Assembly (NCBI GenBank): GCA_025149285.1
Contig: CP102274.1
Location: 1,689,501-1,753,500, forward strand
Length of the DNA: 64,000 nucleotides
DNA from: Hungatella hathewayi
GTDB taxonomy: Bacteria > Bacillota > Clostridia > Lachnospirales > Lachnospiraceae
Direction: 5' to 3'
The translations under genes and the position numbers were made by a program. Under the pieces are notes generated by a model. The model made no database searches. It worked only from the letters and a program-made list of their open reading frames with translations, and was not told the DNA's origin. Each line of letters starts with the position of its first letter. The stretch's first letter is position 1. Shown here piece by piece: positions 9,467-19,180 of this stretch.

Positions 9467-9520
9467 CATATATGTAATGACATCTTGACATAAATACATA
9501 TAAATGAAAAAGGAGGAGAA

Positions 9521-10573
9521 ATGAAAGGGTTAGCAGTCCATGAAAACAGAAAGCTGCAGATTGTGGAACTTCCGATGCCGGAATATAACGAATATCAGGC
9601 ATTGGTAAAGGTTTTGGCCTGTGGGATCTGTAATGGGACGGATTCCAAGATTATCCATGGAACGTTTAAGGGCGTGGATACTTATCCGATCCTGTTGGGG
9701 CATGAGGCAGTCGGGAAGGTGGTAGAGACAGGGAAGCATGTAAAGTATTTAAAACCCGGGGACATCGTACTTCTTCCCTTCCTCTACCAGAAAACGGAGC
9801 AGATGATTCCAACGTGGGGAGGATTTTGTGAATATGCCCTGGTAGGGGATGACAGGGCTTTGGAGGAGGCTGGGATTGGTATTTCTTCCCCTTTGAGGGA
9901 TGGCAGCTATCCTGCTCAGAGTGTTATGACTTCAAAGGATGGGATCGATCCGGCAGAAATGGTCATGGTTATCACGTTCCGCGAAGTGTTAAGCGCGATT
10001 CGGCGGTTTGGATTCCGTGAAAATGAAAGCGTCCTGATCTACGGTGCTGGTCCGGTAGGTCAGTGCTTTATTAAATTTTCAAAGCTGCTGGGCATGTCTG
10101 AAGTGATCTGTGTTGATATTACAGATGAGAAAACAGCAGAAGCCGCCTGTATGGGAGCCGATCATGTTTTCAACAGCAGAAAAACGAACGTTGTCCGGGA
10201 AGTCAGAAAGCTTCTCCCTGACGGAGTTGATTACGTGGTGGATGCCGTTGGGCTTGGCAGTCTGATCAATGAGGCAATGGAGCTGATTGCCGATCACGGG
10301 AATATCTGCTGCTACGGAATTTCTCCCAAAATGACGCAGGAGATCGACTGGAGTAAAGCTCCGTACAACTGGAATCTGCAGTTCGTCCAGTTTCCGGAAA
10401 AAGCGGAGGAGGCAGAGGCCCACAGCCAGATCATGGCCTGGATTCGGGCTGGCGTGCTGAACCCGAAGGACTTTATTTCCGACCAATATCCATTTGAAAA
10501 GATTTTAGAAGCGTTTGAAAAAGTGGAACAGCATCTGCCGGATACTAAGAAAATTGTCATAACCTATACTTAA
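9521..10573 (+). CDS. Zinc-dependent alcohol/polyol dehydrogenase (MDR family)
   Basis: A 350-residue medium-chain dehydrogenase. Catalytic zinc ligands are Cys34 in CGICNGTD and His61-Glu62 in GHE; the cofactor fold starts at GAGPVG (175-180). The four-cysteine structural zinc loop of classic sorbitol or threonine dehydrogenases is missing, so it belongs to a variant branch. The ATG has AAGGAGGAG upstream. As first gene of the long operon, next to an SMP-30-type lactonase, it probably oxidises a sugar or sugar-acid carbon that the lactonase product needs. The substrate is unknown. Confidence 0.85.
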   Translation: MKGLAVHENRKLQIVELPMPEYNEYQALVKVLACGICNGTDSKIIHGTFKGVDTYPILLGHEAVGKVVETGKHVKYLKPGDIVLLPFLYQKTEQMIPTWGGFCEYALVGDDRALEEAGIGISSPLRDGSYPAQSVMTSKDGIDPAEMVMVITFREVLSAIRRFGFRENESVLIYGAGPVGQCFIKFSKLLGMSEVICVDITDEKTAEAACMGADHVFNSRKTNVVREVRKLLPDGVDYVVDAVGLGSLINEAMELIADHGNICCYGISPKMTQEIDWSKAPYNWNLQFVQFPEKAEEAEAHSQIMAWIRAGVLNPKDFISDQYPFEKILEAFEKVEQHLPDTKKIVITYT

Positions 10574-10590
10574 CGATTTGGAGGCGGCTT

Positions 10591-11586
10591 ATGAAAAAAC
10601 CAGAATTGTTTTTAAAACTTCCTGAGGAGTATGTGTGTACCCCGGATGGTATGGAGATCGACCGGAATGGAAAATTAATTCTTTCCTGTCCCAATTATGC
10701 GCAGGACGATATGTCAGGCTGCATCGTCCGCATTAACAGAGACAAAGAGGTGGAAAAATGGTTTGATGTTCCGGTTCATCCGGAGACGAAGCTGGCCCGG
10801 AATATGGGAATTGCATTTGACAGAGACTGGAATCTCTATATCTGCGATAACCAGGGCTGGAGTGAGAAGGAGGAGGTGCTGTACAAGGGACGCATTTTAA
10901 AAGTTACGGCAGATGAGGATGGTACCATAAAAGAGACAGTAGTCGTTGCTGATCATATGGAGCATCCCAACGGTATTCGTATCAGAGGGGACTATCTCTA
11001 CGTGACTCAGAGTTACTTACATCCGGTTAAGGATCCATCCGGAAAGCTTGTGAGCTGTGTGTACCGGTTCCGGCTTGATGAGCACGACGTCCATATTACG
11101 AATACTCTGGAAGATCCAAACATTCTGACGACATTGATTACAGAGAATCCTGAGTGCCAATATGGGGCGGACGGAATTGCCTTTGATTCGAAAGGGGACT
11201 TATACGTTGGGAATTTCGGTGACGGTACCGTATGGAAAATCACTTTGAATGAGGACGGAACTGTAAAGGAGAAGGAAATTTATGCCAGAGATCCCGAGGA
11301 ACTTGTGAGCACAGACGGCATGGTTTTTGATGATGAGGGAAATCTCTATATTGCTGATTTCTGTGCCAACGCAATTGTAAAGGTTGATCAGAACCGCACC
11401 GTAAAGAGGCTGGCTCAGAGTCCGGATACCGACGGTTTTGACGGGGGACTGGATCAGCCGGGTGAACCCATTATCTGGAATGGCAGCTTGATTGCTTCCT
11501 GTTTTGACCTTGTTACAGGCCCGGGAAAAGTAAATACGAGACACGAAATGCCGGCGACGATGTCGGAAATCAAACTGGATCAATAA
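10591..11586 (+). CDS. SMP-30/gluconolactonase-family protein
   Basis: A 331-residue six-bladed beta-propeller of the SMP-30/LRE (YvrE) family, usually a metal-dependent sugar lactonase. Typical blade segments recur: PNGIRI, GADGIAFDSKGDLYVGNFGD and TDGMVFDDEGNLYIADF. There is no signal peptide, so it is cytoplasmic. It starts 17 bp after the dehydrogenase and leads straight into the solute-binding protein gene. Dehydrogenase plus lactonase suggests that an aldose is turned into an aldonate through its lactone. Related propellers sometimes act on other esters. Confidence 0.82.
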   Translation: MKKPELFLKLPEEYVCTPDGMEIDRNGKLILSCPNYAQDDMSGCIVRINRDKEVEKWFDVPVHPETKLARNMGIAFDRDWNLYICDNQGWSEKEEVLYKGRILKVTADEDGTIKETVVVADHMEHPNGIRIRGDYLYVTQSYLHPVKDPSGKLVSCVYRFRLDEHDVHITNTLEDPNILTTLITENPECQYGADGIAFDSKGDLYVGNFGDGTVWKITLNEDGTVKEKEIYARDPEELVSTDGMVFDDEGNLYIADFCANAIVKVDQNRTVKRLAQSPDTDGFDGGLDQPGEPIIWNGSLIASCFDLVTGPGKVNTRHEMPATMSEIKLDQ

Positions 11587-11603
11587 TAATTGGAGGATGT
11601 ACA

Positions 11604-13019
11604 ATGAAAAAAAATATGGAGAAGTTAACAGCAGTTTTTATGGCAGCAGTAATGGCGGCAAGTCTTTTAAGCGGCTGTGGCAGTAAGAAAGAAACTGCCC
11701 CGGCGAGCGTTCCGGATCAGACACAGGGGGAAGTGAAGGAGAGTCAGGCGGAAGGAACGGACAGCGAAGGAAAAACTCTGAGAATCTACTGTTGGAACGA
11801 GGAATTCCAGGCCAGGTTTAATGACATCTATGCGGATAAGCTTCCGGCGGATGTAAAGGTTGAGTGGGTCATCACCCCGACTCAGAACAATGCCTACCAG
11901 GATAAGCTTGACCAGGATCTGCCAAACAACGAAAAGGCAGATGCAGATGACCGGATCGATTTATTTACAGTAGAGGCAGATTACATATTAAAGTATGTGG
12001 ATTCTGATGTAACGCTGGATGTCAGGGGAGACATCGGGCTGACGGATGAAGATTTAAAAAATCAGTACAGCTATACTCAGGAAATTGCCACAGACCAGAG
12101 CGGTAAACTGAAAGCCGTTTCCTGGGAAGCCGATCCAGGTGTATTCGTATACCGCCGCTCCATTGCGAAGGAGGTTCTGGGAACAGACGACCCTGATAAA
12201 GTGCAGGAAGCAATCAGCGACTGGAATAAATTTGAAGAGGTAGCTGGCAAGATGAAGGAAAAAGGCTACAAGATGCTTTCCGGATATGACGATGCATACC
12301 GTGTATTTTCGAATAATGTTAGTGCGCCGTGGGTAAATGCCAATGAAGAGGTTGTCATTGATCCGATGATTGACCAGTGGATTGACCAGACAAAGGATTT
12401 TACGGATAAGGGTTACAACAACAAGACTCAGCTGTGGAGTACCGACTGGAATACTGATCAGGGACCGGCCGGGAAGGTATTCGGCTTCTTCTATTCCACC
12501 TGGGGCGTAAACTTCACTCTTTTAGGAAATGCCCTGGAAACACCTCTTGCAGAGGGCGGCAAGAAGGAAGCCGGCAATGGTATTTTTGGAGATTATGCGA
12601 TCTGTTACGGACCGGCCAGTTATTACTGGGGCGGAACCTGGATCTGTGCAGCCCGTGGTACAGATAATGCAGAGCTGGTTAAGGACATTATGTACACCAT
12701 GACCTGCGATTCCGAAAGCATGAAGAAACTGACCTATGATTTCGAAGATTTTACCAACAACCAGCAGGCCATGCAGGAAATCTCTGACAGCGGATACACG
12801 TCCGATTTCCTGGGAGGACAGAATCATATCGAACTGTTTTTAAAGGTTGCCCCTAATGTCAGCATGAAAAATGTAACGGCTTATGATCAGGGAATCACGG
12901 AGTCATTCCAGACAGCCATGGCAGATTACTTTAACGGCCAGGTGACGAAGGAACAGGCCGTTGATAATTTCTATACATCTGTAATTGAGAAGTATCCGAA
13001 TCTGAAGAGGCCGCAGTAA
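11604..13019 (+). CDS. Sugar ABC transporter substrate-binding lipoprotein
   Basis: A 471-residue family 1 solute-binding protein. A signal peptide ends in the lipobox LSGC with Cys25 as lipidation site, followed by a low-complexity linker rich in E, S and T and then the two-lobed binding domain (LRIYCWNEEFQARF onward). It is anchored outside the membrane and feeds the two permeases that follow. No ATPase is encoded here; as often for carbohydrate importers of this class in Clostridia, a shared MsmX-like ATPase elsewhere probably powers it. A stable hairpin behind its stop probably raises its expression over that of the permeases. Confidence 0.92.
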   Translation: MKKNMEKLTAVFMAAVMAASLLSGCGSKKETAPASVPDQTQGEVKESQAEGTDSEGKTLRIYCWNEEFQARFNDIYADKLPADVKVEWVITPTQNNAYQDKLDQDLPNNEKADADDRIDLFTVEADYILKYVDSDVTLDVRGDIGLTDEDLKNQYSYTQEIATDQSGKLKAVSWEADPGVFVYRRSIAKEVLGTDDPDKVQEAISDWNKFEEVAGKMKEKGYKMLSGYDDAYRVFSNNVSAPWVNANEEVVIDPMIDQWIDQTKDFTDKGYNNKTQLWSTDWNTDQGPAGKVFGFFYSTWGVNFTLLGNALETPLAEGGKKEAGNGIFGDYAICYGPASYYWGGTWICAARGTDNAELVKDIMYTMTCDSESMKKLTYDFEDFTNNQQAMQEISDSGYTSDFLGGQNHIELFLKVAPNVSMKNVTAYDQGITESFQTAMADYFNGQVTKEQAVDNFYTSVIEKYPNLKRPQ

Positions 13020-13026
13020 TACACAG

Positions 13027-13053
13027 ACAGGGCGGAAGTTTCTTCCGCCCTGT
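13027..13053 (+). other. Intercistronic mRNA hairpin
   Basis: A perfect 12-bp GC-rich stem (13027-13038 with 13042-13053) with a 3-nt loop, between the binding-protein stop and the permease start. No U run follows, so it is more likely a 3' stabilising or partial-attenuation structure than a full terminator. Confidence 0.75.
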
Positions 13054-13095
13054 ATTAACAGAAGGGGAATTAAGACGACTGCGAGGAGTGATAAA

Positions 13096-14028
13096 GTGGC
13101 AAAGAATTATTTAAGAAAGAAGAAAAGCGGGGTCAATTACGACAAATGGGGTTACCTGTTTATTATGCCCTTTTTCTTATGTTATGCGGTATTTTCCCTG
13201 TTTCCGATTATCTTTACTTTTTATAACAGTTTTTTTGAAAATTACATGAACGGGCTGAAACAGGTGGGCCCCAATTTTGCAGGCTTTGAGAACTACAAGC
13301 GGATTTTAGCTGACAAGGATATATTGAAATATTTCTGGAACACGATTTATATCTGGATCCTGGGGTTTGTTCCACAAATTATCTTTTCTCTGCTTCTTGC
13401 TGCCTGGTTTACGAACCGGAGGTTAAACATCAGGGGACAGCGCTTTTTTAAAACGGTAATTTACATGCCCAATTTAATCATGGCGGCTGCATTTTCCATG
13501 CTGTTCTTTACCCTCTTCTCCGATGGAGGACCGGTTAACGACGTAATGATGAAATGGGGGATCATCAGCGAGCCCATTCGTTTTTTGGCTGGCCGGAATA
13601 CGACGAGGGGCCTGATTGGTCTCATGAACTTTATGATGTGGTTTGGCAACACGACGATTCTTTTAATGGCTGCCATGCTGGGAATTGATGTAAGCCTCTT
13701 TGAGGCTGCAGAATGCGATGGGGCATCGCCCGGACAGATTTTCAAAAAAATTACGATTCCCATGATAAAACCGATTCTGCTTTACGTGATTATTACTTCC
13801 ATGGTGGGTGGAATCCAGATGTTTGACGTTCCGCAGATCCTGACAAATGGTGAAGGGGTTCCCAACCGTACCAGTATGACGATCGTCATGTATTTAAATA
13901 AACATCTCTACAGTAAAAACTACGGAATGAGCGGCGCCGTCTCAGTGATCCTGTTCTTTGTGACGGTTCTTCTAAGCCTGGTTGTGCTTCGGGTAATCAG
14001 GGAACCGTCTCAGGAAGGAGGGGCGTAA
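13096..14028 (+). CDS. Sugar ABC transporter permease (MalF/UgpA type)
   Basis: A 310-residue membrane protein with about six helices. The first is GYLFIMPFFLCYAVFSLFP, and a MetI-type coupling loop EAAECDGASPGQIFKKI sits at about residues 200-216, where the EAA-x3-G signature contacts the ATPase. It pairs with the next gene to form the channel for the sugar delivered by the binding protein. The start is placed at GTG 13096 (GTGGCAAAG), with GAGGAG upstream. Confidence 0.92.
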   Translation: MAKNYLRKKKSGVNYDKWGYLFIMPFFLCYAVFSLFPIIFTFYNSFFENYMNGLKQVGPNFAGFENYKRILADKDILKYFWNTIYIWILGFVPQIIFSLLLAAWFTNRRLNIRGQRFFKTVIYMPNLIMAAAFSMLFFTLFSDGGPVNDVMMKWGIISEPIRFLAGRNTTRGLIGLMNFMMWFGNTTILLMAAMLGIDVSLFEAAECDGASPGQIFKKITIPMIKPILLYVIITSMVGGIQMFDVPQILTNGEGVPNRTSMTIVMYLNKHLYSKNYGMSGAVSVILFFVTVLLSLVVLRVIREPSQEGGA

Positions 14029-14031
14029 GGA

Positions 14032-14883
14032 ATGGTGAAAAAACAGAGAAAACCGGTAACTTTCCGTGAACTTATGATTTATATTGTGCTGGTCCTGCTG
14101 ACCTGCCTGTGCCTGTTTCCGTTTTTTATGCTGATGATCAATGCAACGAGGTCTCACACCGAAATCCAGAAGGGCTTCACCTTCCTTCCGGGAGGGGCCA
14201 TATTCATGAATCTGAGAAACGTGTTTCACAATGAAAACCTTCCCGTTCTCCGCGGAACTTTAAACAGTCTGGTCATAGCCGGAGGTTCTGCGGCCCTGGC
14301 TGTGTATTTCTCCAGCTTAACGGCTTACGGACTTCATGCCTATGATTTCAGAGGAAAGAAGCAGGCGTTTTCCTTTATTCTGCTGGTAATGCTGGTTCCG
14401 TCTCAGGTTTCGGCTCTCGGCTTTCTGCGGGAAATGCTGGCGCTGGGGCTGCGGGATTCTTTCTTACCGCTAATTCTGCCTGCAGTGGCCTCGCCAACCG
14501 TGGTGTTTTTTATGAAACAGTATATGGCCAGCGCAGTACCCCTGGAGCTGGTAAGCGCCGCGAGAATAGACGGTGCCAATGAATTCTATGCGTTTAACCG
14601 GGTGATCATCCCGATTATGAAACCGGCATTTGCCGTACAGGGTATCTTTGCATTTGTGGCATCCTGGAATAATTATTTCATGCCCTCCCTGTTGTTGGAC
14701 AGCAAGATGAAAAAGACGCTGCCGATCCTGATTGCTCAGTTAAGAAGCGCCGATTTTTTAAAGTATGACTTAGGTCAGGTCTATATGCTGATTACAATTG
14801 CAATCCTGCCGACGGTGATTGTATATCTGCTGCTTTCCAAGAATATTGTGGGCGGAATTGCATTAGGAGGAATCAAAGGCTGA
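14032..14883 (+). CDS. Sugar ABC transporter permease (MalG/UgpE type)
   Basis: A 283-residue partner permease with six predicted helices. The coupling loop SAARIDGANEFYAFNRVI matches the EAA motif, and the ending GGIALGGIKG is typical of MalG-class permeases. It begins three bases after the first permease, downstream of AAGGAGG, so translation is coupled. Together they import a mono- or oligosaccharide, perhaps a glycoside or uronate-containing sugar in view of the GH1 and GH88/105 genes downstream. Confidence 0.92.
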   Translation: MVKKQRKPVTFRELMIYIVLVLLTCLCLFPFFMLMINATRSHTEIQKGFTFLPGGAIFMNLRNVFHNENLPVLRGTLNSLVIAGGSAALAVYFSSLTAYGLHAYDFRGKKQAFSFILLVMLVPSQVSALGFLREMLALGLRDSFLPLILPAVASPTVVFFMKQYMASAVPLELVSAARIDGANEFYAFNRVIIPIMKPAFAVQGIFAFVASWNNYFMPSLLLDSKMKKTLPILIAQLRSADFLKYDLGQVYMLITIAILPTVIVYLLLSKNIVGGIALGGIKG

Positions 14884-14907
14884 CAAAGACAGAAAGGAAG
14901 TGAGACG

Positions 14908-16431
14908 GTGGGAGAATACATTCTGGCCCATGATCTGGGAACCAGTGGGAATAAAGCGACTCTGTATGATTTTGAAGGGCGGCTAAAGGGCAGTATGGTA
15001 TGCTCTTATGATACGCATTTCAAGGAGGAAGGCTGGGCGGAACAGGACCCGGAGGACTGGTGGAGAGCAGTCTGTACCTCTGCAAAGGGTTTGATGGAGA
15101 CGACAGGGGTATCAAAAGAAGAGATTGCCTGTGTAAGCTTCAGCGGTCAGATGATGGGCTGTCTGCTGATTGACGGGAAAGGGAAGCCGCTGCGGCCAAT
15201 GATCATATGGGCCGATACAAGGGCCCGGGAACAGGAAAGAAAAATGGTGGAAGCCGTTGGTGAGGAACGGGGATATAAAATTACCGGACACCGGCTGAGC
15301 GCTTCTTATTCTGCCGCAAAGCTTTTGTGGGTGAGAGACCAGGAACCTGCTGTCTATTCGCGGGCGGCTAAAATGCTGAATGCCAAGGACTACATGATCT
15401 ACCGGCTGACAGGTGAAATCGTTACAGATTACAGTGATGCCTCCGGAACGAATCTTCTCGATATTACGCAGAAAAAATGGTCGGACGAACTGTTGGAGTG
15501 TTTCGGTATAGAACGGAATTTATTACCAGAACTGTATCCATCTTCCAAAATTGTTGGTATAATAACGGAAGAGGCTGCGCGTGAAACGGGACTTACCGCG
15601 GGAACACCCGTGGTGGCCGGGGGAGGAGACGGCTCCTGTGCCTGTGTGGGCGCGGGAGTTGCGGCGGAAGGAAAGACCTACTGTGTACTGGGGTCCTCCT
15701 CCTGGATTTCAGCGGCAGCAGCGAAACCATTTTTTGATGAAGCGCGCAGAACGTTCAACTGGGTCCATCTGGATCCGGAGCTCTATACGCCCTGCGGCAC
15801 CATGCAGGCGGCAGGGCTCTCGTACAAGTGGATCAGGGATGTCATGTGCGGGGAGGAAAGGAAGGAAGCAAAGTTCATGGGGATCGATACCTATGAACTG
15901 CTTGGTCATCTCGCAGCGCTGTCTCCTCCGGGAGCAGGCGGTCTGCTGTACCTCCCCTACTTACTGGGCGAGCGTTCTCCCAGATGGAATTCAGACGCCA
16001 GAGGCTGTTTTGTGGGTCTTGGAATGTCCACAGAGAAAAAGGACATGATCAGGGCCGTACTGGAAGGCGTAGGTTATAACCTGAAAGTAATTCTGGATAT
16101 TTTAGAAAACAGGGAGCGCGTGGATTCCGTTATTTTAATTGGAGGAGGAGCCAAAGGCAGAGAATGGCTCCAGATCCTTGCAGATATCTGGCAGAAAACT
16201 ATTTCTGTCCCGGCTTATTTAGAGGAGGCCACATCCATGGGAGCAGCCGTATGCGGCGGCGTAGGAATCGGTGCATTCCCTGATTTCCGTGTGGTGGAGC
16301 GCTTCAACCGGATTGTGGACGAGATCAGGCCGGATAAAAAGAATACCATGGTATATGAGCGGATGTATGGAGCCTTTAATGAAGCGTATGATGCTTTATG
16401 TTCTGTATTTCCTTCTATATCTGTAAAATAA
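14908..16431 (+). CDS. FGGY-family carbohydrate kinase
   Basis: A 507-residue kinase resembling xylulokinase and gluconokinase. The N-terminal phosphate loop (HDLGTSGNKATLYD), the catalytic-region AGGGDGS near residue 239, and the C-terminal adenosine motif VILIGGGAKGREWLQILADI are intact. The start is GTG at 14908 with a GAAAGGAAGTGAG ribosome site. It phosphorylates the open-chain sugar or sugar acid in the cytoplasm. The nearby DeoC-type aldolase suggests that the phosphorylated product is then cleaved. Exact sugar unknown; family certain. Confidence 0.88.
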   Translation: MGEYILAHDLGTSGNKATLYDFEGRLKGSMVCSYDTHFKEEGWAEQDPEDWWRAVCTSAKGLMETTGVSKEEIACVSFSGQMMGCLLIDGKGKPLRPMIIWADTRAREQERKMVEAVGEERGYKITGHRLSASYSAAKLLWVRDQEPAVYSRAAKMLNAKDYMIYRLTGEIVTDYSDASGTNLLDITQKKWSDELLECFGIERNLLPELYPSSKIVGIITEEAARETGLTAGTPVVAGGGDGSCACVGAGVAAEGKTYCVLGSSSWISAAAAKPFFDEARRTFNWVHLDPELYTPCGTMQAAGLSYKWIRDVMCGEERKEAKFMGIDTYELLGHLAALSPPGAGGLLYLPYLLGERSPRWNSDARGCFVGLGMSTEKKDMIRAVLEGVGYNLKVILDILENRERVDSVILIGGGAKGREWLQILADIWQKTISVPAYLEEATSMGAAVCGGVGIGAFPDFRVVERFNRIVDEIRPDKKNTMVYERMYGAFNEAYDALCSVFPSISVK

Positions 16432-16441
16432 GGAGGTCACT

Positions 16442-17200
16442 GTGGACTGGGAAAAGGTTTTCAATTACAGGAGTCTGGATAAGCTTCTGCCTATCCCGAT
16501 GTATTATCAGATTAAACAGATGATACTGGAGGCAATTAAGAACGGAACTCTGACCGTTGGAGATATGATTCCGGCGGAGATGGAGTTCTGCGAATTCTGC
16601 AGCGTAAGCAGGCCGACGGTAAGGCAGGCACTCAGCGAACTGGTATCGGAGGGATATTTGACCAGATTGAAGGGAAAGGGGACCTATGTCTCCAGACCCA
16701 AGATTCAGGCCATGTTTTTTAACAGGCTGTTAAGCTTCAACGAGGAAATGAAAGAGAGAGGCTTAACTCCTTCTACCAGGGTGCTGGCGTTAAAAGTAGT
16801 TCCGGGCTGTCCCGAGGCCTGTAAGGTTCTGGGACTTCCGGATGACGGGAAGATGATTCTGCTTGAGCGTATTCGATACGCCAATGGCGATCCCCTGGTT
16901 TATCTGTGCACCTATCTGCCCTACCCGGCCTATGAAAAGCTTTTGGACTGTGATTTCGTAGAAAATTCTCTGTATAAGCTTCTGGAAACGCTTTACGGTG
17001 ACCGTGTAGAACGGGTTCACCGCACCATCGAAGCGGTAAACAGCGAGAAAAAGGATGCGGAACTTCTTGAAATTCCCAAAGGTTCCGCAGAGTGTCTTGT
17101 GAAAACAGTCGGTTACAGCGGACAGGACAAACCGGTGGAATACTCCATCGCCAGATACCGCGGAGACCGGAACCAGTTCAGTGTGGATCTCTACCGATAA
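16442..17200 (+). CDS. GntR-family regulator with UTRA domain (HutC subfamily)
   Basis: A 252-residue regulator. An N-terminal winged helix (about residues 10-78, with RPTVRQALSELVSEGYL and GKGTYVS) is followed by a UTRA ligand domain (about 95-245, with VLLERIRYANGDPLVY-like core). The start is GTG at 16442 right behind AAGGAGGT. It sits in the middle of the operon it probably represses, with a sugar phosphate or related metabolite as inducer. The likely operator is near the operon promoter at 9438-9500. Confidence 0.9.
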   Translation: MDWEKVFNYRSLDKLLPIPMYYQIKQMILEAIKNGTLTVGDMIPAEMEFCEFCSVSRPTVRQALSELVSEGYLTRLKGKGTYVSRPKIQAMFFNRLLSFNEEMKERGLTPSTRVLALKVVPGCPEACKVLGLPDDGKMILLERIRYANGDPLVYLCTYLPYPAYEKLLDCDFVENSLYKLLETLYGDRVERVHRTIEAVNSEKKDAELLEIPKGSAECLVKTVGYSGQDKPVEYSIARYRGDRNQFSVDLYR

Positions 17201-17218
17201 ACGAAACAGGAGAAAAGA

Positions 17219-18184
17219 ATGGATAAGAGAAAGAAAGCCGCAATGGCTTTACTCTGTATGCAAAGATATTCCTGGGAACAGGGAACTGCCATGCAGGCCT
17301 TCCTGGAATCAGGTGAAGATGAGATTGTACTAAAGATGGCAAAGGAAGCGGTTTACAGGAGTATTGAGGACGGCCGCGCTGCGATTCTGGGAACGCTTGA
17401 GGCGGTAACAGATCCATGCTCCGTCGGGGAGGCTCTTGTCTATGCTGTTGCAAAAACACAGGATCCGTTTTTGGAGGGAGGCCTGAAAAAGCTTATAAAC
17501 TGGGCTCTGAAACTGGCTCCCAGAAGTGAGGACGGAGCAGTGTACCATGTGATGAGTGAACCGCAGATCTGGGTGGATTCGTTCTATATGCTGCCGCCAT
17601 TTTTAGCGGCGGCCGGATATCCCAAAGAGGCCGTTGATCAGATCCATAGATACTGGAGCCGTTTATACCTGCCGGATAAAAAACTGTTGGGCCATATCTG
17701 GGATGATGGAAAAAAAGAATGGATCAGACGTGACTGCTGGGGCGTGGGAAATGGCTGGGCTATGGCTGGAATCGCAAGAGTCATTGACCTTCTTCCCGAC
17801 AGCTTTGTAAAGGAGAAGGAGGAACTGGCCGCGCTTGACACGGGGCTGATCGAAGCGGTATCCGCATATATCAGGCCGGATGGAATGGTTCATGATGTAC
17901 TGGATAATCCGGATACCTTTACGGAGGTAAATCTTCCGCAGATGTTTGCTTATACGGTTTACCGGGGAATGAGTTCCGGATGGCTGAATGAGAAATATTT
18001 GGATCAGGCGGGACTCTGTCTGAGTACAGCCAGGGCTCATATTGATGATTACGGATTTATTCAAAATGTCTGCGGAGCGCCGGATTTTAACAAGGCCGGA
18101 ATGGCGCCGGAGGGACAGGCATTTTATCTTCTGCTGGAAACGGCAGCAGAAAACTGGGAAAGGAAGTCCGGGCGCATGCTCTGA
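17219..18184 (+). CDS. Glycoside hydrolase family 88/105-like protein
   Basis: A 321-residue alpha/alpha-barrel enzyme like unsaturated rhamnogalacturonyl and glucuronyl hydrolases (YteR/YesR, GH105, and GH88). Characteristic segments are YSWEQGTAMQAFLE, WVDSFYMLPPF with a likely catalytic Asp, WGVGNGWAMAGIARV and APEGQAF. These enzymes hydrate the double bond of unsaturated uronic acids left by polysaccharide lyases. It has no signal peptide and so acts on imported material. Its presence suggests that the operon's substrate carries a uronic-acid residue, though divergent members of this family act on other groups. Confidence 0.8.
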   Translation: MDKRKKAAMALLCMQRYSWEQGTAMQAFLESGEDEIVLKMAKEAVYRSIEDGRAAILGTLEAVTDPCSVGEALVYAVAKTQDPFLEGGLKKLINWALKLAPRSEDGAVYHVMSEPQIWVDSFYMLPPFLAAAGYPKEAVDQIHRYWSRLYLPDKKLLGHIWDDGKKEWIRRDCWGVGNGWAMAGIARVIDLLPDSFVKEKEELAALDTGLIEAVSAYIRPDGMVHDVLDNPDTFTEVNLPQMFAYTVYRGMSSGWLNEKYLDQAGLCLSTARAHIDDYGFIQNVCGAPDFNKAGMAPEGQAFYLLLETAAENWERKSGRML

Positions 18185-18200
18185 CAGAAAGGGTGAGAAA

Positions 18201-19166
18201 ATGGAATATACAAAACTTGGACGATGCGGGCTGCGCGTCAGCCGGTTATGCCTTGGCACCATGAATTTCGGTTCTGGGACAGAGGAGAAAGAGGCATTTC
18301 GGATTATGGATGCCGCGCTGGATGCCGGAATTAATTTTTTTGATACAGCGAATAATTACGGCTTTTTGACGGGAAATGAGGGAATCACGGAGGAGATCAT
18401 CGGCCGTTGGTTTGCGCAGAAGGGCTCCCGGAGAGAACGTGTTGTTTTGGCTACCAAGGTACACGAGGATATGAAAAATCCGGAGGATGGACCAAACTCC
18501 GCAGCAGGGCTTTCCATATATAAAATCAGACGTCATTTTAAAGAATCCTTAAGACGGCTTCAGACGGACCATGTGGAGATCTATTATATGCACCACATTG
18601 ACCGAAGCATTACCTGGACAGAGACCTGGGATGCATTCCAGAATCTCTATGACAGGGGGCTGGTCGATTATATCGGAGCCAGTAATTTCCCGGCCTGGGA
18701 GATTGCACGGGCACAGGGGGAAGCGGAAAAACGGAACTTTATGGGAATCTCCGTAGAACAGGACCGTTATAACCTGACCTGCCGCCTGCCGGAACTGGAG
18801 GTTCTTCCCGCGTGTGAGGCACTGGGAGTCGGTTTCGTAGCCTGGGCTCCATTGGGAGGCGGAATGTTAGCCGGAAAGAGCGAGGATTCTCTGCGCCGCA
18901 TTGGTCTTGCAGACAGTAATCTGGAGAAGGCAGAGGCATACAGGAAGGCATGCGGGGAGGCTGGTCTGAAAGAAGCGGATGCCGCACTTGCCTGGCTTTT
19001 GAATAATCCGCGTCTGACAGCTCCGATTATTGGAATCAGAACCATGGAACAGTTAAACAGCAGCCTTCATGCACTCGATATAAAGCTTTCGCAGGATTTT
19101 GTGGAAGAACTGGATCGTATCTTTCCGGGGCCGGGCGGTCCGTCTCCGGAAGCATATGCATGGTAA
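18201..19166 (+). CDS. Aldo/keto reductase
   Basis: A 321-residue NADPH-type aldo/keto reductase barrel. The catalytic tetrad is visible as Asp and Tyr in DTANNYG, Lys in LATKVH and His in YYMHHID; cofactor residues are near PIIGIRTMEQL. The start is ATG at 18201 after GGGTGAG; the longer frame from 18042 runs back into the GH88/105 gene. It may reduce a ketone or aldehyde intermediate of the operon's pathway, or interconvert C3-oxidised sugars. Confidence 0.88.
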   Translation: MEYTKLGRCGLRVSRLCLGTMNFGSGTEEKEAFRIMDAALDAGINFFDTANNYGFLTGNEGITEEIIGRWFAQKGSRRERVVLATKVHEDMKNPEDGPNSAAGLSIYKIRRHFKESLRRLQTDHVEIYYMHHIDRSITWTETWDAFQNLYDRGLVDYIGASNFPAWEIARAQGEAEKRNFMGISVEQDRYNLTCRLPELEVLPACEALGVGFVAWAPLGGGMLAGKSEDSLRRIGLADSNLEKAEAYRKACGEAGLKEADAALAWLLNNPRLTAPIIGIRTMEQLNSSLHALDIKLSQDFVEELDRIFPGPGGPSPEAYAW

Positions 19167-19180
19167 AAGGAGAAGACAAA

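Noticed and set aside
9438..9500. A catabolite-control (cre) site at the sugar operon promoter
   Set aside because: No match to the cre consensus was found by eye in this gap or in the other sugar-gene promoters.
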